Source: Musa acuminata AAA Group (Eukaryota; Streptophyta; Magnoliopsida; Zingiberales; Musaceae). From it: 64,000 nt of DNA. The translations under genes and the position numbers were made by a program. The stretch spans positions 31,127,001 through 31,191,000 of the forward strand of contig NC_088330.1 in NCBI RefSeq assembly GCF_036884655.1. Reading direction: 5' to 3'. Positions 23,001 through 34,460 of the stretch are shown in pieces. Each line of letters begins with the position of its first letter. The first letter of the stretch is position 1. The notes beneath the pieces are model-generated. The model was not told the DNA's origin. It ran no database searches and saw only the letters and a list, made by a program, of their open reading frames with translations.

Positions 23001-23150
23001 TTTACTGTTTACTTCCTTTTATTCTTGCAAGATAGATTTTTTTTTTTCTAACTTCCTTATCTCTTTCTCTTTCTCTATCGATCCTCGTTAATTTATCTTT
23101 CTGTCTTCTTCCTGACTCTTTCATTTTTTTTTTCACTTCTCTCAGGAACC
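22998..23150 (+). repeat. Right copy of the pyrimidine-rich repeat bracketing Copia-A
   Basis: Diverged direct repeat of 20537-20695, starting where the integrase homology ends. It is followed by further CT-rich sequence to about 23330. Confidence 0.7.
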
Positions 23151-23639
23151 CTTTTTTTTTTTCCTTCATTTCCTCTTCTTTCTCTCTCCTTTCTCTTTAC
23201 TGTTCACATACTTTTCTCTTACGTATCTTCTTCTCTTCCTCTCACGGGTTGCACATCTCTCTCTTTCTCTCTCTCTCTTTTATATTTTTCTTCCAACATC
23301 CTTTCTCTCTTTTCCTCCTCGTGCATGGTTGCTTGACCGTGACCTTGCCGTCATGGTACCACCACACACCGACGACCAAATGGATGAGTATCCGATCATC
23401 ATCCTATAAAGATATATCCTTACAACAACATTCAAAATCCATATCAAACAATCAATATATTTCTTATAGGACTTTAAATTATGACTTATATTATATTATA
23501 TATTGTTAAAAATATTTATAGATCAACTCACATATTTAACAATATAACATAGATTTGATAGTTGATTTATGATATACATGATGAGTACTTGGATATTATA
23601 TGTTAGTTTCATAAAATAAAATATTTGGTAGCTCATTCA
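23151..23639. other. CT-rich and AT-rich spacer, no gene
   Basis: Low-complexity pyrimidine tracts, then AT-rich sequence. It may belong to the LTR end of the neighbouring gypsy element, but no LTR pair could be identified. Confidence 0.4.
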
Positions 23640-26600
23640 CCCAAATACCTTTGGCTTCATAAATTTTTTTTAATAAGCCTTCAAGGATTGCTCAGTTGGT
23701 GACTTCGATTTGACAATTGGTTTAAGAACAAGCCATCGAATTGAATTTTAGTTGGATCCCCAAAGATGTCATAAAATTCTTTGAACCTGACATTACTGAA
23801 CTATATCCTATTATCAATAATCAGTGCTTTAGGAACTCTAAATCGAGAGATGACACATAAATCCCTCCACCTATCTTTCTATGATCGATGTCATAGGTTT
23901 AGCCTCTGCCCATTTGATGAAGTAGTCAGCTCCAACCATAGACATTTCCTTTAGCCTGAAGTAGATAGAAAATATCCTAAAATATCTAGCCCCCATTATG
24001 CAAAGGGATAAGATGAATCTATCAAGGTTCATTCCATTGTTGGGAGTCTTTAAACTTGAGCATTACGTTAACATCTATCACAGCGTTAGATGTATCTTAC
24101 TACATCGTACTTGGGAGTTGGCTAGTAATACCCTTGTGAAGAACTTTGAAGGCCAAGGATCTTCCCCCAATGTGCTATTCGCAAGTTGCCTCCTAAATTT
24201 TAGATAGTAGGAGAGATGCTTGGTAGGGTGTAGACATCATAGTAGTGGTCGCGATATTGATCAACTATAAAATACACCGTCAAGGATGCAATATCATGCT
24301 TGCTGTCTTCATACTTTTCTTTTCTTAGTTGGATTATATGGGAGAGTTTCAATCATAAGATATTTTAAGATGTCTACAATACAAGTAGTCATTATTTGAC
24401 TTTTGTTTATGCTCCCTAGAACTTTTAAGATCACCTTTTTTGATGGGCATACATGGTTTCTAGAGAATATCTTAGATAATGCATTTACTGCTATGTTGTC
24501 TCTTTAGGGGACTTGTTCAATACTGAATGATGGGATGTTAGTTATCATTTGCTTTGCCTCCATAAGATATAAGGATATGATAGAATCACGGGCCTCATAT
24601 ATACCATTGACTTGGTTGATAATCAATAAGGATTTACTATAAATTTTCAGGCTTTAGATCCTCATTCCTTTATTGAGTTTTAGACTAGATAGTAGAGCCT
24701 CATACTTTGCCTCATTATTAGTCACTTTGAAATTAAAACAGAGTGCATGCTCATAACTCCCCTCGATTGTTGACGTTGTAGAGCTATTCACATAGAAGGT
24801 CTAGCATTGGAGCTCCTGCGAAGCCTCTTCAACAAAAGTCATTTTTACCATGATCGGCCAAGGCTTGAGCCTTGATGGCGATCTATGGTTTGTAAGAGAT
24901 ATCAAACTCGCTAAGCTCCACTACCTATTTAAGGAGTCTCCAAGTTGCATCAGGCTTTGAGAGGATCTGATGCATTGGTTTGTTTGTCATGATAATAACA
25001 TGATGAGCTTAAAAGTATAGGCAGAGATTCCTTGCTACTAGCACTAATATGTAAGTTAGCTTTTCGAAGTTATAATATCGAGTTTATATTTTATGAAGTA
25101 CATGATTGTATAGTATATTAGTCTTAGACTCGATCTTTTTCCTATATTAATACTAAGCTTACAACCATCGAAGTTATTGCCAAGTATAGGCATAATTCCT
25201 CTCCAGGGAAAGGACTAGAGAGTTAAGGTGGAGTTGTCAAATAGGCTTTGAGCTGGTCGAATGACATTGGCACTATTCGATTCATTAAAAATCCTTCAAT
25301 CACTTTAAAGTCTTAAAGAATAATAAACATTGATTGCTTATCGTAAATAAGAAGTGGCTCGATGTGGTGATCCAGCCCGTTAGCTACTGAACCTCTCTTA
25401 TTGAGTCTGAGAGCCTCATGTTAATGATGGTCTAGCCCTACTTAGGGTTTGCATATGTTCTCCGTTAACGGATCATGAAACCTAAAAATCTTTTAAAACT
25501 CACATCGAAGGCACACTTCATAGGATTCAATGATATTTAGAATTTTTTAATAGTCACAAATGTTTTCCCTAAGTTAGAGAGATAGGTGCTTGCAACACGA
25601 CTCTTCATTAGCATGTCATCAATATATACCTTTATTTTCCATCTAATTTGGTGTTAGAATATCTTGTTGATTGTTCTTTGGTAAGTTGCTCTAATATTTT
25701 TTAGCTCAAATAGTGTTACTTTGTAGCAGTACAAACCTTTGTTAATAATGAAGGCAGTGTACTCTTTATCTTCTCGCACCATCTTTATCTAATCATATCT
25801 AGAAAAAGCATCTATGAAAGTTAATAATTCATAACTATAGGTCGAGTCGACCAATTGGTCTATTGGAAGGAGAGGAAAGTTATCCTTTAGAAAAAATAAG
25901 TATAATCAATACACATTCTTCATTTTTCATTATTTATTTTAACAAGGACTAGATTTGCAAACCACTTATGATAGTAGATGTCATGAATAAAATCAGCATT
26001 TAACAACTTGCTAACTTCTTCTTCGACTACTACTTGTTGATTTAGAGAAAATCTTCAAGGCTTATGATAAGTTGCTCAATATACAGAATCGATAGTGGTT
26101 GTCTTGACGGTATGTTTTGGCCGCTCAAGGTCTAAGAAAATTTCTTCCTATGGCTCCTTCTTGGAGATGAGAGGATGTTGGGGATGGATCTCTAGAGTCC
26201 ATTTGTTGTATAGGGTGAGCTATTCTCTTAGACAAGTTGATCCACATCAAATAGCATTGTCTTGACTCTTTGGGATCACTTCTTAGCTCTGTCACTCCTG
26301 AGCTAGTGAAATTTTTTGATGTCATGTAGTAGGTTGATACTACCGCTCATATATGATTAAGCGAGGGATACCCTATGATGGCATTATATGTAGACGGAAG
26401 GTCAACCATCAAAAACTTGGTCTTTATAGTTTTTGAGCAATTGTCAGACTTGAAGATGACGTAAAGATCTATGGTCCCTAGCGAAGTGATGGAGTCCCTT
26501 AAGAACCCAGTAAAGGTTGAGGAGATCAGTTATAGATCCTTGGTAGATAGACTAATTTTTTGAAAAGCATCATAGTAGAGTATATTTATTGAGCTTCTAG

Positions 26601-27881
26601 TGTCGATCATGATCATTTTCATTAATGCATTAGTGATCCCGATGGAGATTACCAATGCATCATCATGTTTTGGGTCTGGGTGCTTATCCTATTCCTTGAA
26701 CATAATTGATTGGTCTCAATTATGATCGAATCTCTTGCATAGGATTTTTGGGTAGATGAACTACTAGCACTCGCGATTGGCTCTCAATGATCATATTGAT
26801 TTGTCGCTCAATGGGGCCTTTGGGCCTCGATAATGTTTTATGAATCTTAGGTAGAAACTTATGAAGATGACTCCTTTTGATTAACTCTTCAATTTGCTCC
26901 TTTTGGGTATAGCAATCTTTAGTATTAAGTCCATGGTCTTGATGGAAGTGACAGTATTTTATCTTTTTTTTTTGTCAATGGGGCTTTCATGGGGCATGGT
27001 GCCGTAAGAGCCCTTCTTTTGGGATTTGCATGAATAACTCTATATGGGAGGTGTTAAGTGAGGTGAAATCTTATTGTGGTAATCGGTCACTTTCTGTTTA
27101 TCATTTCATGGCCTTTCCATAGGGTTTTGTTACTAAGATCTTTCCTCCTTTGTCGTCTTTTTCAGCTCAACCTTTCTATTTCCAGTGATTATAGACTCAA
27201 CTACTATACGATGGTTTGCCTCTTATAAAAGCTCTAGGAATATGGTCGGAGACTTAGTGATGACTTAGTGATAGTTGGAGTTCGCTAATGTATGCATTGA
27301 TGAGGACAAATGGAGTTGGATTAGCAATTAAGTTAACCTCATCATTAAATTTTCTATATAACTCTATCTTCCTATGTGATGGCTAGGAGAAAGGTGGTGG
27401 GCTTCTTTAAAAGTTGATAACTAATAAAGTTAAGCTTAAACTCTTTAGTCAATTGCCCAAATAAGAAGATTGACTCTCAGAGAGCTTAACAAATTATTCA
27501 CGTGCAACTCCCCCTTAAGGTTGTTAGGAAAGTTCAACATATTAGTGAGTTGATGGTTCCAAATAACATCATTTGAGACATAAAAGTTATGATGTATTCC
27601 GAAGGGTCATATTTTCTCTTGTATACATTGAGTGATGGGAATTAGATGCCTTAGTGGATCAGCTCCTCATTGTTACTTTTTGTGAAAGGAGACCACATGT
27701 ATGATTCTATTTCTAGCCAATTTTCCTATTTTATCTTATTTTCCAATTACGAATCCATTTTATTTAGTTGGTCCGAACCTCAACTAAAAGTTTGGTTGAT
27801 TTAGTAATTGACTCGTTGGGAAGATCTGGAATTGGTGTTGGAATAGGGATTTCAGTCAAAGGGGGAGACTACACTTCTTGT
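23640..27881 (-). mobile_element. Ty3-gypsy element, unit 1, heavily decayed
   Basis: The minus-strand translation in shifting frames gives, in order: a protease-end segment with FLMVDLPSTYNAIIG (about 26340-26400) and KESRQCYL; reverse transcriptase with RATYQRTINKIF and VYIDDMLMKS (about 25600-25690); RNase H with YVNSS and NNEAKYEALL (24690-24800), where the first catalytic Asp is Asn; and integrase with GADYFIKWAEAKP (about 23901-23938). Gag should fill about 26900-27881. Stops occur throughout, so nothing is expressed. The element is interrupted by Copia-B at 27882 and appears to resume at 33258. Confidence 0.85.
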
Positions 27882-28580
27882 TGGGAAAAACCTATTATAG
27901 CAGAATAATTCTTTTTCCCTCTTTGTGTATCAAAATGAGTTCCTCATCAAAATATCAACTTGATATCAAAAGCATATATCAACCAAAGTAGCATAACCAG
28001 TAGAGCAATAAATTAATCACAAAGTGAGACCAAATTTTTATGTAGAAAACCCAATGCAGGAAAAATCACGGGACCGTAGTCCACTTCAAACTTCCACTAT
28101 CACTAATAATGATAACATATTTATAATAAGTCTTCTCTAAAATATCAAGAGGATCAAAATAACCTCAAGATTATATATCTTGGCTCAAGAATAACATATC
28201 ATCATCATAAAGAGAATTTTATGTCTCACAAAGTGGGTATAGTAGGAAAGTACCTTAGAGATGGTAAATTATAAATCAGCACCGTTAGGATTGTAGAGAT
28301 TATTGTAAGGATTTTTCATATATAATTTGGGTTAAAACTGATAAAGTTTGGCCACTGATCGTCAAGTAGAAAAACTCAAAATCCTAATGGTCTATTTTCT
28401 CTTTCTCTCTCTGCTCTTTTCTCTCCCTGTGTATTGTAACCGTTCGTTGCACGCACCGTTCCTTCGTTGGCCTCATTGTGCACGTCTGATTCTTTTTCTT
28501 TTCATTTTTTTTAATAAATCAGATTTGGGCTGACTGTCCAAATCATATGGTCAAAGCCCATATATGGGTTGATCCCAACA
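27882..28580 (-). repeat. 3' LTR of Copia-B, unit 1
   Basis: Begins TGGGAAAAACC and ends GATCCCAACA on the plus strand, aligning throughout with 32566-33252. The adjoining polypurine tract fixes it as the 3' LTR. Confidence 0.85.
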
Positions 28581-28597
28581 ATTCTCCCCCTCCAACT
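28581..28597 (-). promoter_or_regulatory. Polypurine tract of Copia-B, unit 1
   Basis: Minus strand GTTGGAGGGGGAGAAT directly upstream of the 3' LTR start TGTTGGGATC, the normal site of plus-strand priming. Confidence 0.8.
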
Positions 28598-28859
28598 CAT
28601 ATGGTGGGCTATACTAAGCCCGCTCTTCGCCTACATACTTCAAGCTTCTCCTTAGGCAAAGACTTTGTCAACATATTTGATTAATTCTCATTGGTATACA
28701 CATTTTCCAAGTGTAATTCTTTCATATCAAGCACATCACGAATCTAGTGATATCTCACATCAATATGCTTGGATTTAGAATGGTACATTGAATTCTTGGA
28801 GAGGTGAATGACACTTTGACTATCACAGTTAATAGTATATCCTTCTTATTTCAAGCCCA

Positions 28860-31800
28860 ATCCCTATATAAACTTTTTCATTCATAAAGCTTCCTTGTAG
28901 GCTTTAATAATTGCTATGTATTCTACTTCTGTGGTTGATAGAGCAACATAATTCTATAACTTAGACTACCAAGAGATTGCTCCCCTTGCAAATGTCATCA
29001 AGAATCTCGAAGTGAACATTTTGGAATCAATATCACATGTCATGTTTGCATTTGTGTACTCTTCTAGTACAAGTTTATCACTGCTAAAACATAAACACAA
29101 CTTGGAAGTACCTCTTAGATATCTTAATATCTATTTCACTACTGCCCAATGTTCCTTATCAGGATTAGAGAGAAATCGACTGACAACTCCAACTACATAA
29201 GCTATATCTGGCCTAGAATAAACCATAGCATATATCAAACTGTCTACTGCAGATGAGTAAGATACTTTGGAAATTTCTTCTTTTTCTTTCTCACTTGTAG
29301 GATATTATTTTGAACTAAGCTTGAAATGACCTACAAGTGGAGAACAAACTACTTTGGCTTTACTCATGATGAATCTTTCAAGAACATTTTCAATGTAAGT
29401 CTCCTAAGATAGCCAAATCTTTCTTTTCTTCTTATCACGAAGAATCTTAATGCTAAGTATTTGTTTCATTGATCCTAAGTCTTTCATGGCAAAAGACTTA
29501 CTTAGCTCTCTTTTAAACTTTTTGATTTTACCAGCATCATGGCCAACAATCAGTAAATCATCAACATATAGTAGGAGAATAATAAAATCATCATTTGAAA
29601 TTTTTTTCATGAACACACAATGATCAGATGTGGTTCTATTATACCCTTAGCTCATCATAAAGAAATCAAACTTCTTGTACCACTATCTAGGTGCCTGTTT
29701 GAGTCCATATAAGCTTTTTTTAAGCTTACACACCAGATTTTCTTTTCTCTTGACTTTGAAACCTTCTGGTTGCTCCATGTAAATTTCTTCTTCTAAGTCA
29801 CCATGAAGAAACGCTGATTTCACATCAAGTTGCTCAACTTCTAAATTCAACCGGATAGCTAAACCAAGAACAACTCGGATAGAGAAAATTTTCACAATTG
29901 GAGAAAATATTTCTTCAAAATCAATACCTTTCTTTTGACTGAATCTTTTCACAACTAGTCGCGTCTTGTATCTTTGTTGTGAGCTATTATTTTCGGTCTT
30001 CAATTTGTAAACATATTTATTCTTGAGAGCTTTCTTCTCTTTAGGCAACTTTACCAAGTCAGAGCTGTGGTTCACAAGCAAGGATCTCATATCTTCTTGC
30101 ATGGCTTTAACCCACTCATTCTTATGCTTATGTAGAATAGCTTCTTAGTAAGTTTCTAGCTCTTTCTCGTTAGTAAGTATAACATACTCATATGGAGGAT
30201 ATCTGGTAGATGGTTGTTGCTCTCTTGTGGATCTTCTTAATGGAATCTCAACTGGTGGTGGAGGTGCTTGTTCAGTTGGTTCAACATCATCAACTATAGG
30301 AGTATCATCACTGGCATTCTCACCACAATCTTCTTGTTCATCTCCCTCATGATCATCATGAACTACAAGTGAAGGAATTGGACCCAAACTCCAAGGAATA
30401 TAAACACAAGTTTTTGGCTTCTCAATATTATCACAATCATCAAATAATTGGTCTTCAAGAAATACAACATCTCTACTTCTAATAATCTTCTTATTCACTA
30501 GATCTCATAATATGTACTCAAACTCTTCATGATCATATCCTAAGAAGATACATGCTTTTGCTTTATTATTAAGCTTGGATCTCTCATCTTTAGGAATATA
30601 AACAAATACTTTACACCCAAAGACTCTCAAATGATTACAAGATATATCTTTTCCTTTTCATACTCTTTCTTTAACATCACCTTTCAGATAAACTGATGGA
30701 GAAAAATTTATAAGGTTAACTATAGTTCTCACAACCTCCCCCAAAATGACTTAGGTAACTTAGCGTAGGAAAGAATACACCTAATCCTTTTTTTAATTGT
30801 TTTGTTCATCCATTCTACAACACCGTTCTGCTAAGGAGTTTTAGAAACTGTTTTCTCAAGCCTGATACCATAAACCCTACAGTAATTCTCAAAAGGACCC
30901 CTGTACTCGCCACCATTATATGCTCGAACACACTTTAGCTTTTTGCTAGTTTCTCTTTCAACACTAATATGAAATTCTTTGAAAACATCGAGTACATGAT
31001 TTTTAGATTTCAAAGCAAAAGCCCACACTTTTCTAGAATGGTCATCAATAAAAGAAACAAAATAAAGAGCACCTCCAAGAGTTCTAGTTTACATAGTATA
31101 GATATCATTATGAATTAAATCAATAACATCTGATCTTCTATATGATGGATATGTATGAAAGACAACTCTATGTTTTTTTTTAACTAAGCAACGATCACAT
31201 GATTTAAGAGATGTACCTTGCAACTTTGGTAAGAATTACTTTCTAGCAAGAGTTTGAAGTCCCTTCTCGCTGATATGACCAAGCCTATTATGCCGAAGAT
31301 CTATGCTTTCACCCTTCTGAATTGTATTAATCTCTCCTTTATGTAGCTTAGCTTCCATGACATAAAAAGAGTTAAGCTTCTTTCCTCTCGCCACAATTAG
31401 AGAACCTTTAGTGAGTTTCCATTTACTTTCACCAAAATAGTGTGTAAATCTCTCATCATCAAGTCTACCTGTAGATATCAAGTTAAGATGAATATCTGGA
31501 ACATGTCTAACATCTTTGAGTATCAATTTGCTCTCAATACTAGTCTCCAAACAAATATCTTCAATACCCACAATCTTAGATGTACCACTATTTCCTATTC
31601 TAACACTACCAAAATCACTAGTAGTGTAAGATCTGAAGAGATTACCATGAGAAGTAATATGAAATGAAGCACCAGAGTCAATTACCCAATTACTGTCCTG
31701 AGCTGCAAGATTGACACAACCGTCATCATAAACAATAATGATATCACCTTCAACAACAACTATATTGGTCTCTTTCTCATTTTTCTTCATTTTATTCTGT

Positions 31801-32500
31801 TATCGCTTTCAAAACATATACTCTTTCTTCTTGTGACCTAGCCTGTTATAGTGGAAATATTTGATATCCCTTCTAGACTTGGATCTTCCTCTATAACCAT
31901 GTGGATTTCTACTATGACTTCTTCCACATTTTTCTTATTTTTTAGAAACAAATGCACCAGAAGAAGATTCACCTTGTTCTTTCCTTCTAGCATCTTCATT
32001 TAGCAAATTGTCTTTAACCATATCTATAGTTAGAGTTCCCTCTGGCATGGAGTTATAAATTGTCACAGCATACGTTTCCCAACCTTTTGTAAAAGAGCTG
32101 AAAAGTAATAATCCTTGTATCTCATCATCTATATTTATTTTCATAGCAACTAACTTGTTTGCAAGACCCTAAAATAGACTTATGTGCTCAATAATATTAC
32201 CACCATCTTTATACTTCAAATTTACAAGTCTTCTAAGGAGAAATTCTGTTTCCCACTGTCTTTTTCGCAAAGTGATTTTCTAACTTTTGCCAAACAACAT
32301 CAGCTCTGGTTTCATCAGAAATATGCTCATGCAAATTTATATACGTCCATCTTCTAATATAAGCAATAGTTTTTCTATGTTGAACCTCTCATTCCTCATC
32401 CTCTATAGTAGAAGGTTTATCTTGAACCTTGATGGGCTTATACAAATCTTTGTGATAGAGCAAATCTTCCATCATACACCTTTAAGTGGAATAATTTGAT
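28860..32500 (-). pseudogene. Copia-B gag-pol remains, unit 1
   Basis: The polyprotein is broken into pieces: gag to 31935, protease and gag-pre-integrase 31790-31236, integrase core 31028-30831, linker 30498-30145, reverse transcriptase 30102-29683 and 29616-29404, RNase H about 29060-28860. Stops at 29647-29649, 29683-29685, 30145-30147 and 31935-31937 are TAA or TAG where unit 2 still reads Gln. A TGA and a TAA near 31800-31812 replace Trp and Glu of unit 2. Confidence 0.85.
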
Positions 32501-32565
32501 AAGTTCAATTTAATCATACTATCTGACTGTTCCATTTCAATCATACAAGAAAAAAAAACTAGCAC

Positions 32566-33252
32566 CAAACGACCTGTTAAAGCGAAATAATTATTTTCTC
32601 TCTTTGTGTATCAAAATAAGTTCCTCATCAAAATATCAACTTGATATCAAAAACACATATCCACCAGAGCAGCATAAACAGTAGGATAATAAATCAATCA
32701 CAAAGTGAGACCAAATTTTAACGTGGAAAATCCAATGCGGGAAAAACCACGAGACCGTAGTCCACTTCAAACTTCCACTATCACTAATAATATAACATGT
32801 TTACAATAAATCTTCTCTAAAATAACAAGAGGATCATAATAACATTAAGACCATATATCTTGGCTCAATAATAGCATATAATCATCACATGGATGAATTT
32901 CATCAAAAAGAGAATTTTAGATCTCACAAAATGGGTATAACAGGAAAATACCTCAGAGAGAATAAATTGTAGATTAACACCGTTAGGATTGTAAAGCTTA
33001 CTACAAGGATTCTTCACATATAATTTGGATCAAAACAAAAAAACTCAAAATCCTAATTATCTCTCTTCTCTTTCTCTCTCTCTGTTATTTTCTCTCATTG
33101 TGCACCGCAATCGTTAGTTGCACGCCAAAATCGTTCGCTGCCCTCAATTGTGCACGTCTCTTTCTTTTTCTTTTTATTTTTTTTAATAATTCAGATTTGG
33201 GTTGACTACCTAATCATATGGTCCAAGCCCACATATGGGCTGAACCCAACAC
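32566..33252 (-). repeat. 5' LTR of Copia-B, unit 1
   Basis: Ends GAACCCAACA on the plus strand, then the target duplication CTTGT. The inner boundary is approximate because the sequence next to it (TGGTGCTAG on the minus strand, a possible primer-binding site) has diverged from the other LTR. Confidence 0.8.
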
Positions 33253-33257
33253 TTGTG

Positions 33258-33590
33258 AAGTTGACAGTGGACTATTATGGAGAGTTGGTCTAAGGCAAGG
33301 GTTTAGAGAGCTTCCTATCTATGGTGAGAGGTAAGTTGATTTTGGGAAGACGATTTATCTTATTCGTGATAATCGTATCGTAGAGAGCTTCCTGTCTATT
33401 TGCTCATATGATTATCTTTTAATCGTCAGATGTATAATAGAAGCATGACGAATCCATTCTTAATGTAATTAATATATTAAACAGATTATGAATATCATAG
33501 GAGTGAATTGATTATTGATTGATTTGTATGATAAATATTCTATATGATTGTAACATTGTACCATCCTTGATTTTTCAGAAGTTGTTACAC
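33258..33590 (-). mobile_element. Distal part of the gypsy element beyond Copia-B
   Basis: Sequence resuming after the CTTGT target duplication. Placed next to 27881 it would restore one continuous gypsy region, as expected for nested insertion. No domain is visible, so assignment rests on position only. Confidence 0.4.
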
Positions 33591-34460
33591 TAGTTCTAAT
33601 ATCATTAAAAAGTCTATTATTGATGAGTTTCAGTTAAACTAATCAAAATTAATATACATCAATTTAACCTAAAAAATTAAACTTTTAAATTATAGATCAA
33701 ACCAATCTGATTTTTTCAATTCTGTGATGTGAGATTATCCTTTTGATTCATCTCCTTTCTCCTACCTGTAAAGGAGGTTTGTCTACACTTGACTTGTGTG
33801 ATATGTAGTTCCTCTCTAGTAAGTCGTGTCATATCATATAATTTGAATCATATCTTTAATCAATAGACCAACAACGGGTGTCACGATACTTATCAATTCG
33901 AGTTTCTTGGATTTAGTAAACTCTTCTGTTGAACCCGCTTCGTATTCAACGAAAAAAAGGTACGTTACACACATACTCGTTTCTTTATTGAAAGAAGAAA
34001 AGGACGTGTATGACTGCATGTCACTAGATTTGTTGGAGTGATTTCACAACCATACAATTCATCTCACATTTCTTTCCCTCCTCTGATGACTCCTTGCCTT
34101 GTAAGCAGTCATTGTCTGCTTTACAGCTTCACAAAAGGTAAGATGGGACCTCTGAGAGTGAAGTCAATTCAAGTCGAGCAAATTATCTTTAGGAAGCTCT
34201 TTATGCCACACAGCATCATGTTGGTCGTCGCATGCGTTTACCCATTAAACACCTTCAGTACTTTCTCAATCTGTCAGCCTGTTTCTGCGAATTGAAATTA
34301 ATCACTACAGAATGGGCAGGTCTTTACCACATGCCCTCCGCTACAGCATCAGCTTCATACTACAAAAAAGGCATGGTCATATGATGTGAACAACAACCCC
34401 TACTTTAGCCGACTTGTTGACTTGGTGGCACAGCCGGAGAACGGGAGTCCATATAGTCGA

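Larger units (their letters stand above)
27882..33252 (-). mobile_element. Copia-B, unit 1: Ty1-copia element with two LTRs
   Basis: The LTRs (27882-28580 and about 32566-33252) bracket, on the minus strand, gag (about 32500-31935), protease with WVIDSGASFHIT, an integrase His finger (HNRLGHISEKGL), integrase core, reverse transcriptase with [12 protein letters not shown] and YVDDLLIVGHD, and RNase H. Five-base target duplications CTTGT flank it (27877-27881 and 33253-33257). The integrase core reads RAYNGGEY, with Tyr for the second catalytic Asp, and the RNase H YTNAN has Asn for both Asp, so the element is inactive. The LTRs differ from each other by roughly 10 percent by eye. Confidence 0.9.
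3390..33590. repeat. Tandem segmental duplication, unit 1 (about 30 kb)
   Basis: The whole interval is matched, in the same order and orientation, by sequence starting near 33590. The offset grows from about 30.2 kb at the left end to about 31.04 kb at the right because of indels. Landmarks are the two receptor genes, the minisatellite, the GAC repeat, Copia-A, the gypsy element and Copia-B. The left edge is set where the block TATTATTGATGAGTTT (about 3415 and 33615) and a weaker match just before it begin. Unit-to-unit divergence is a few percent by eye. Confidence 0.9.
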
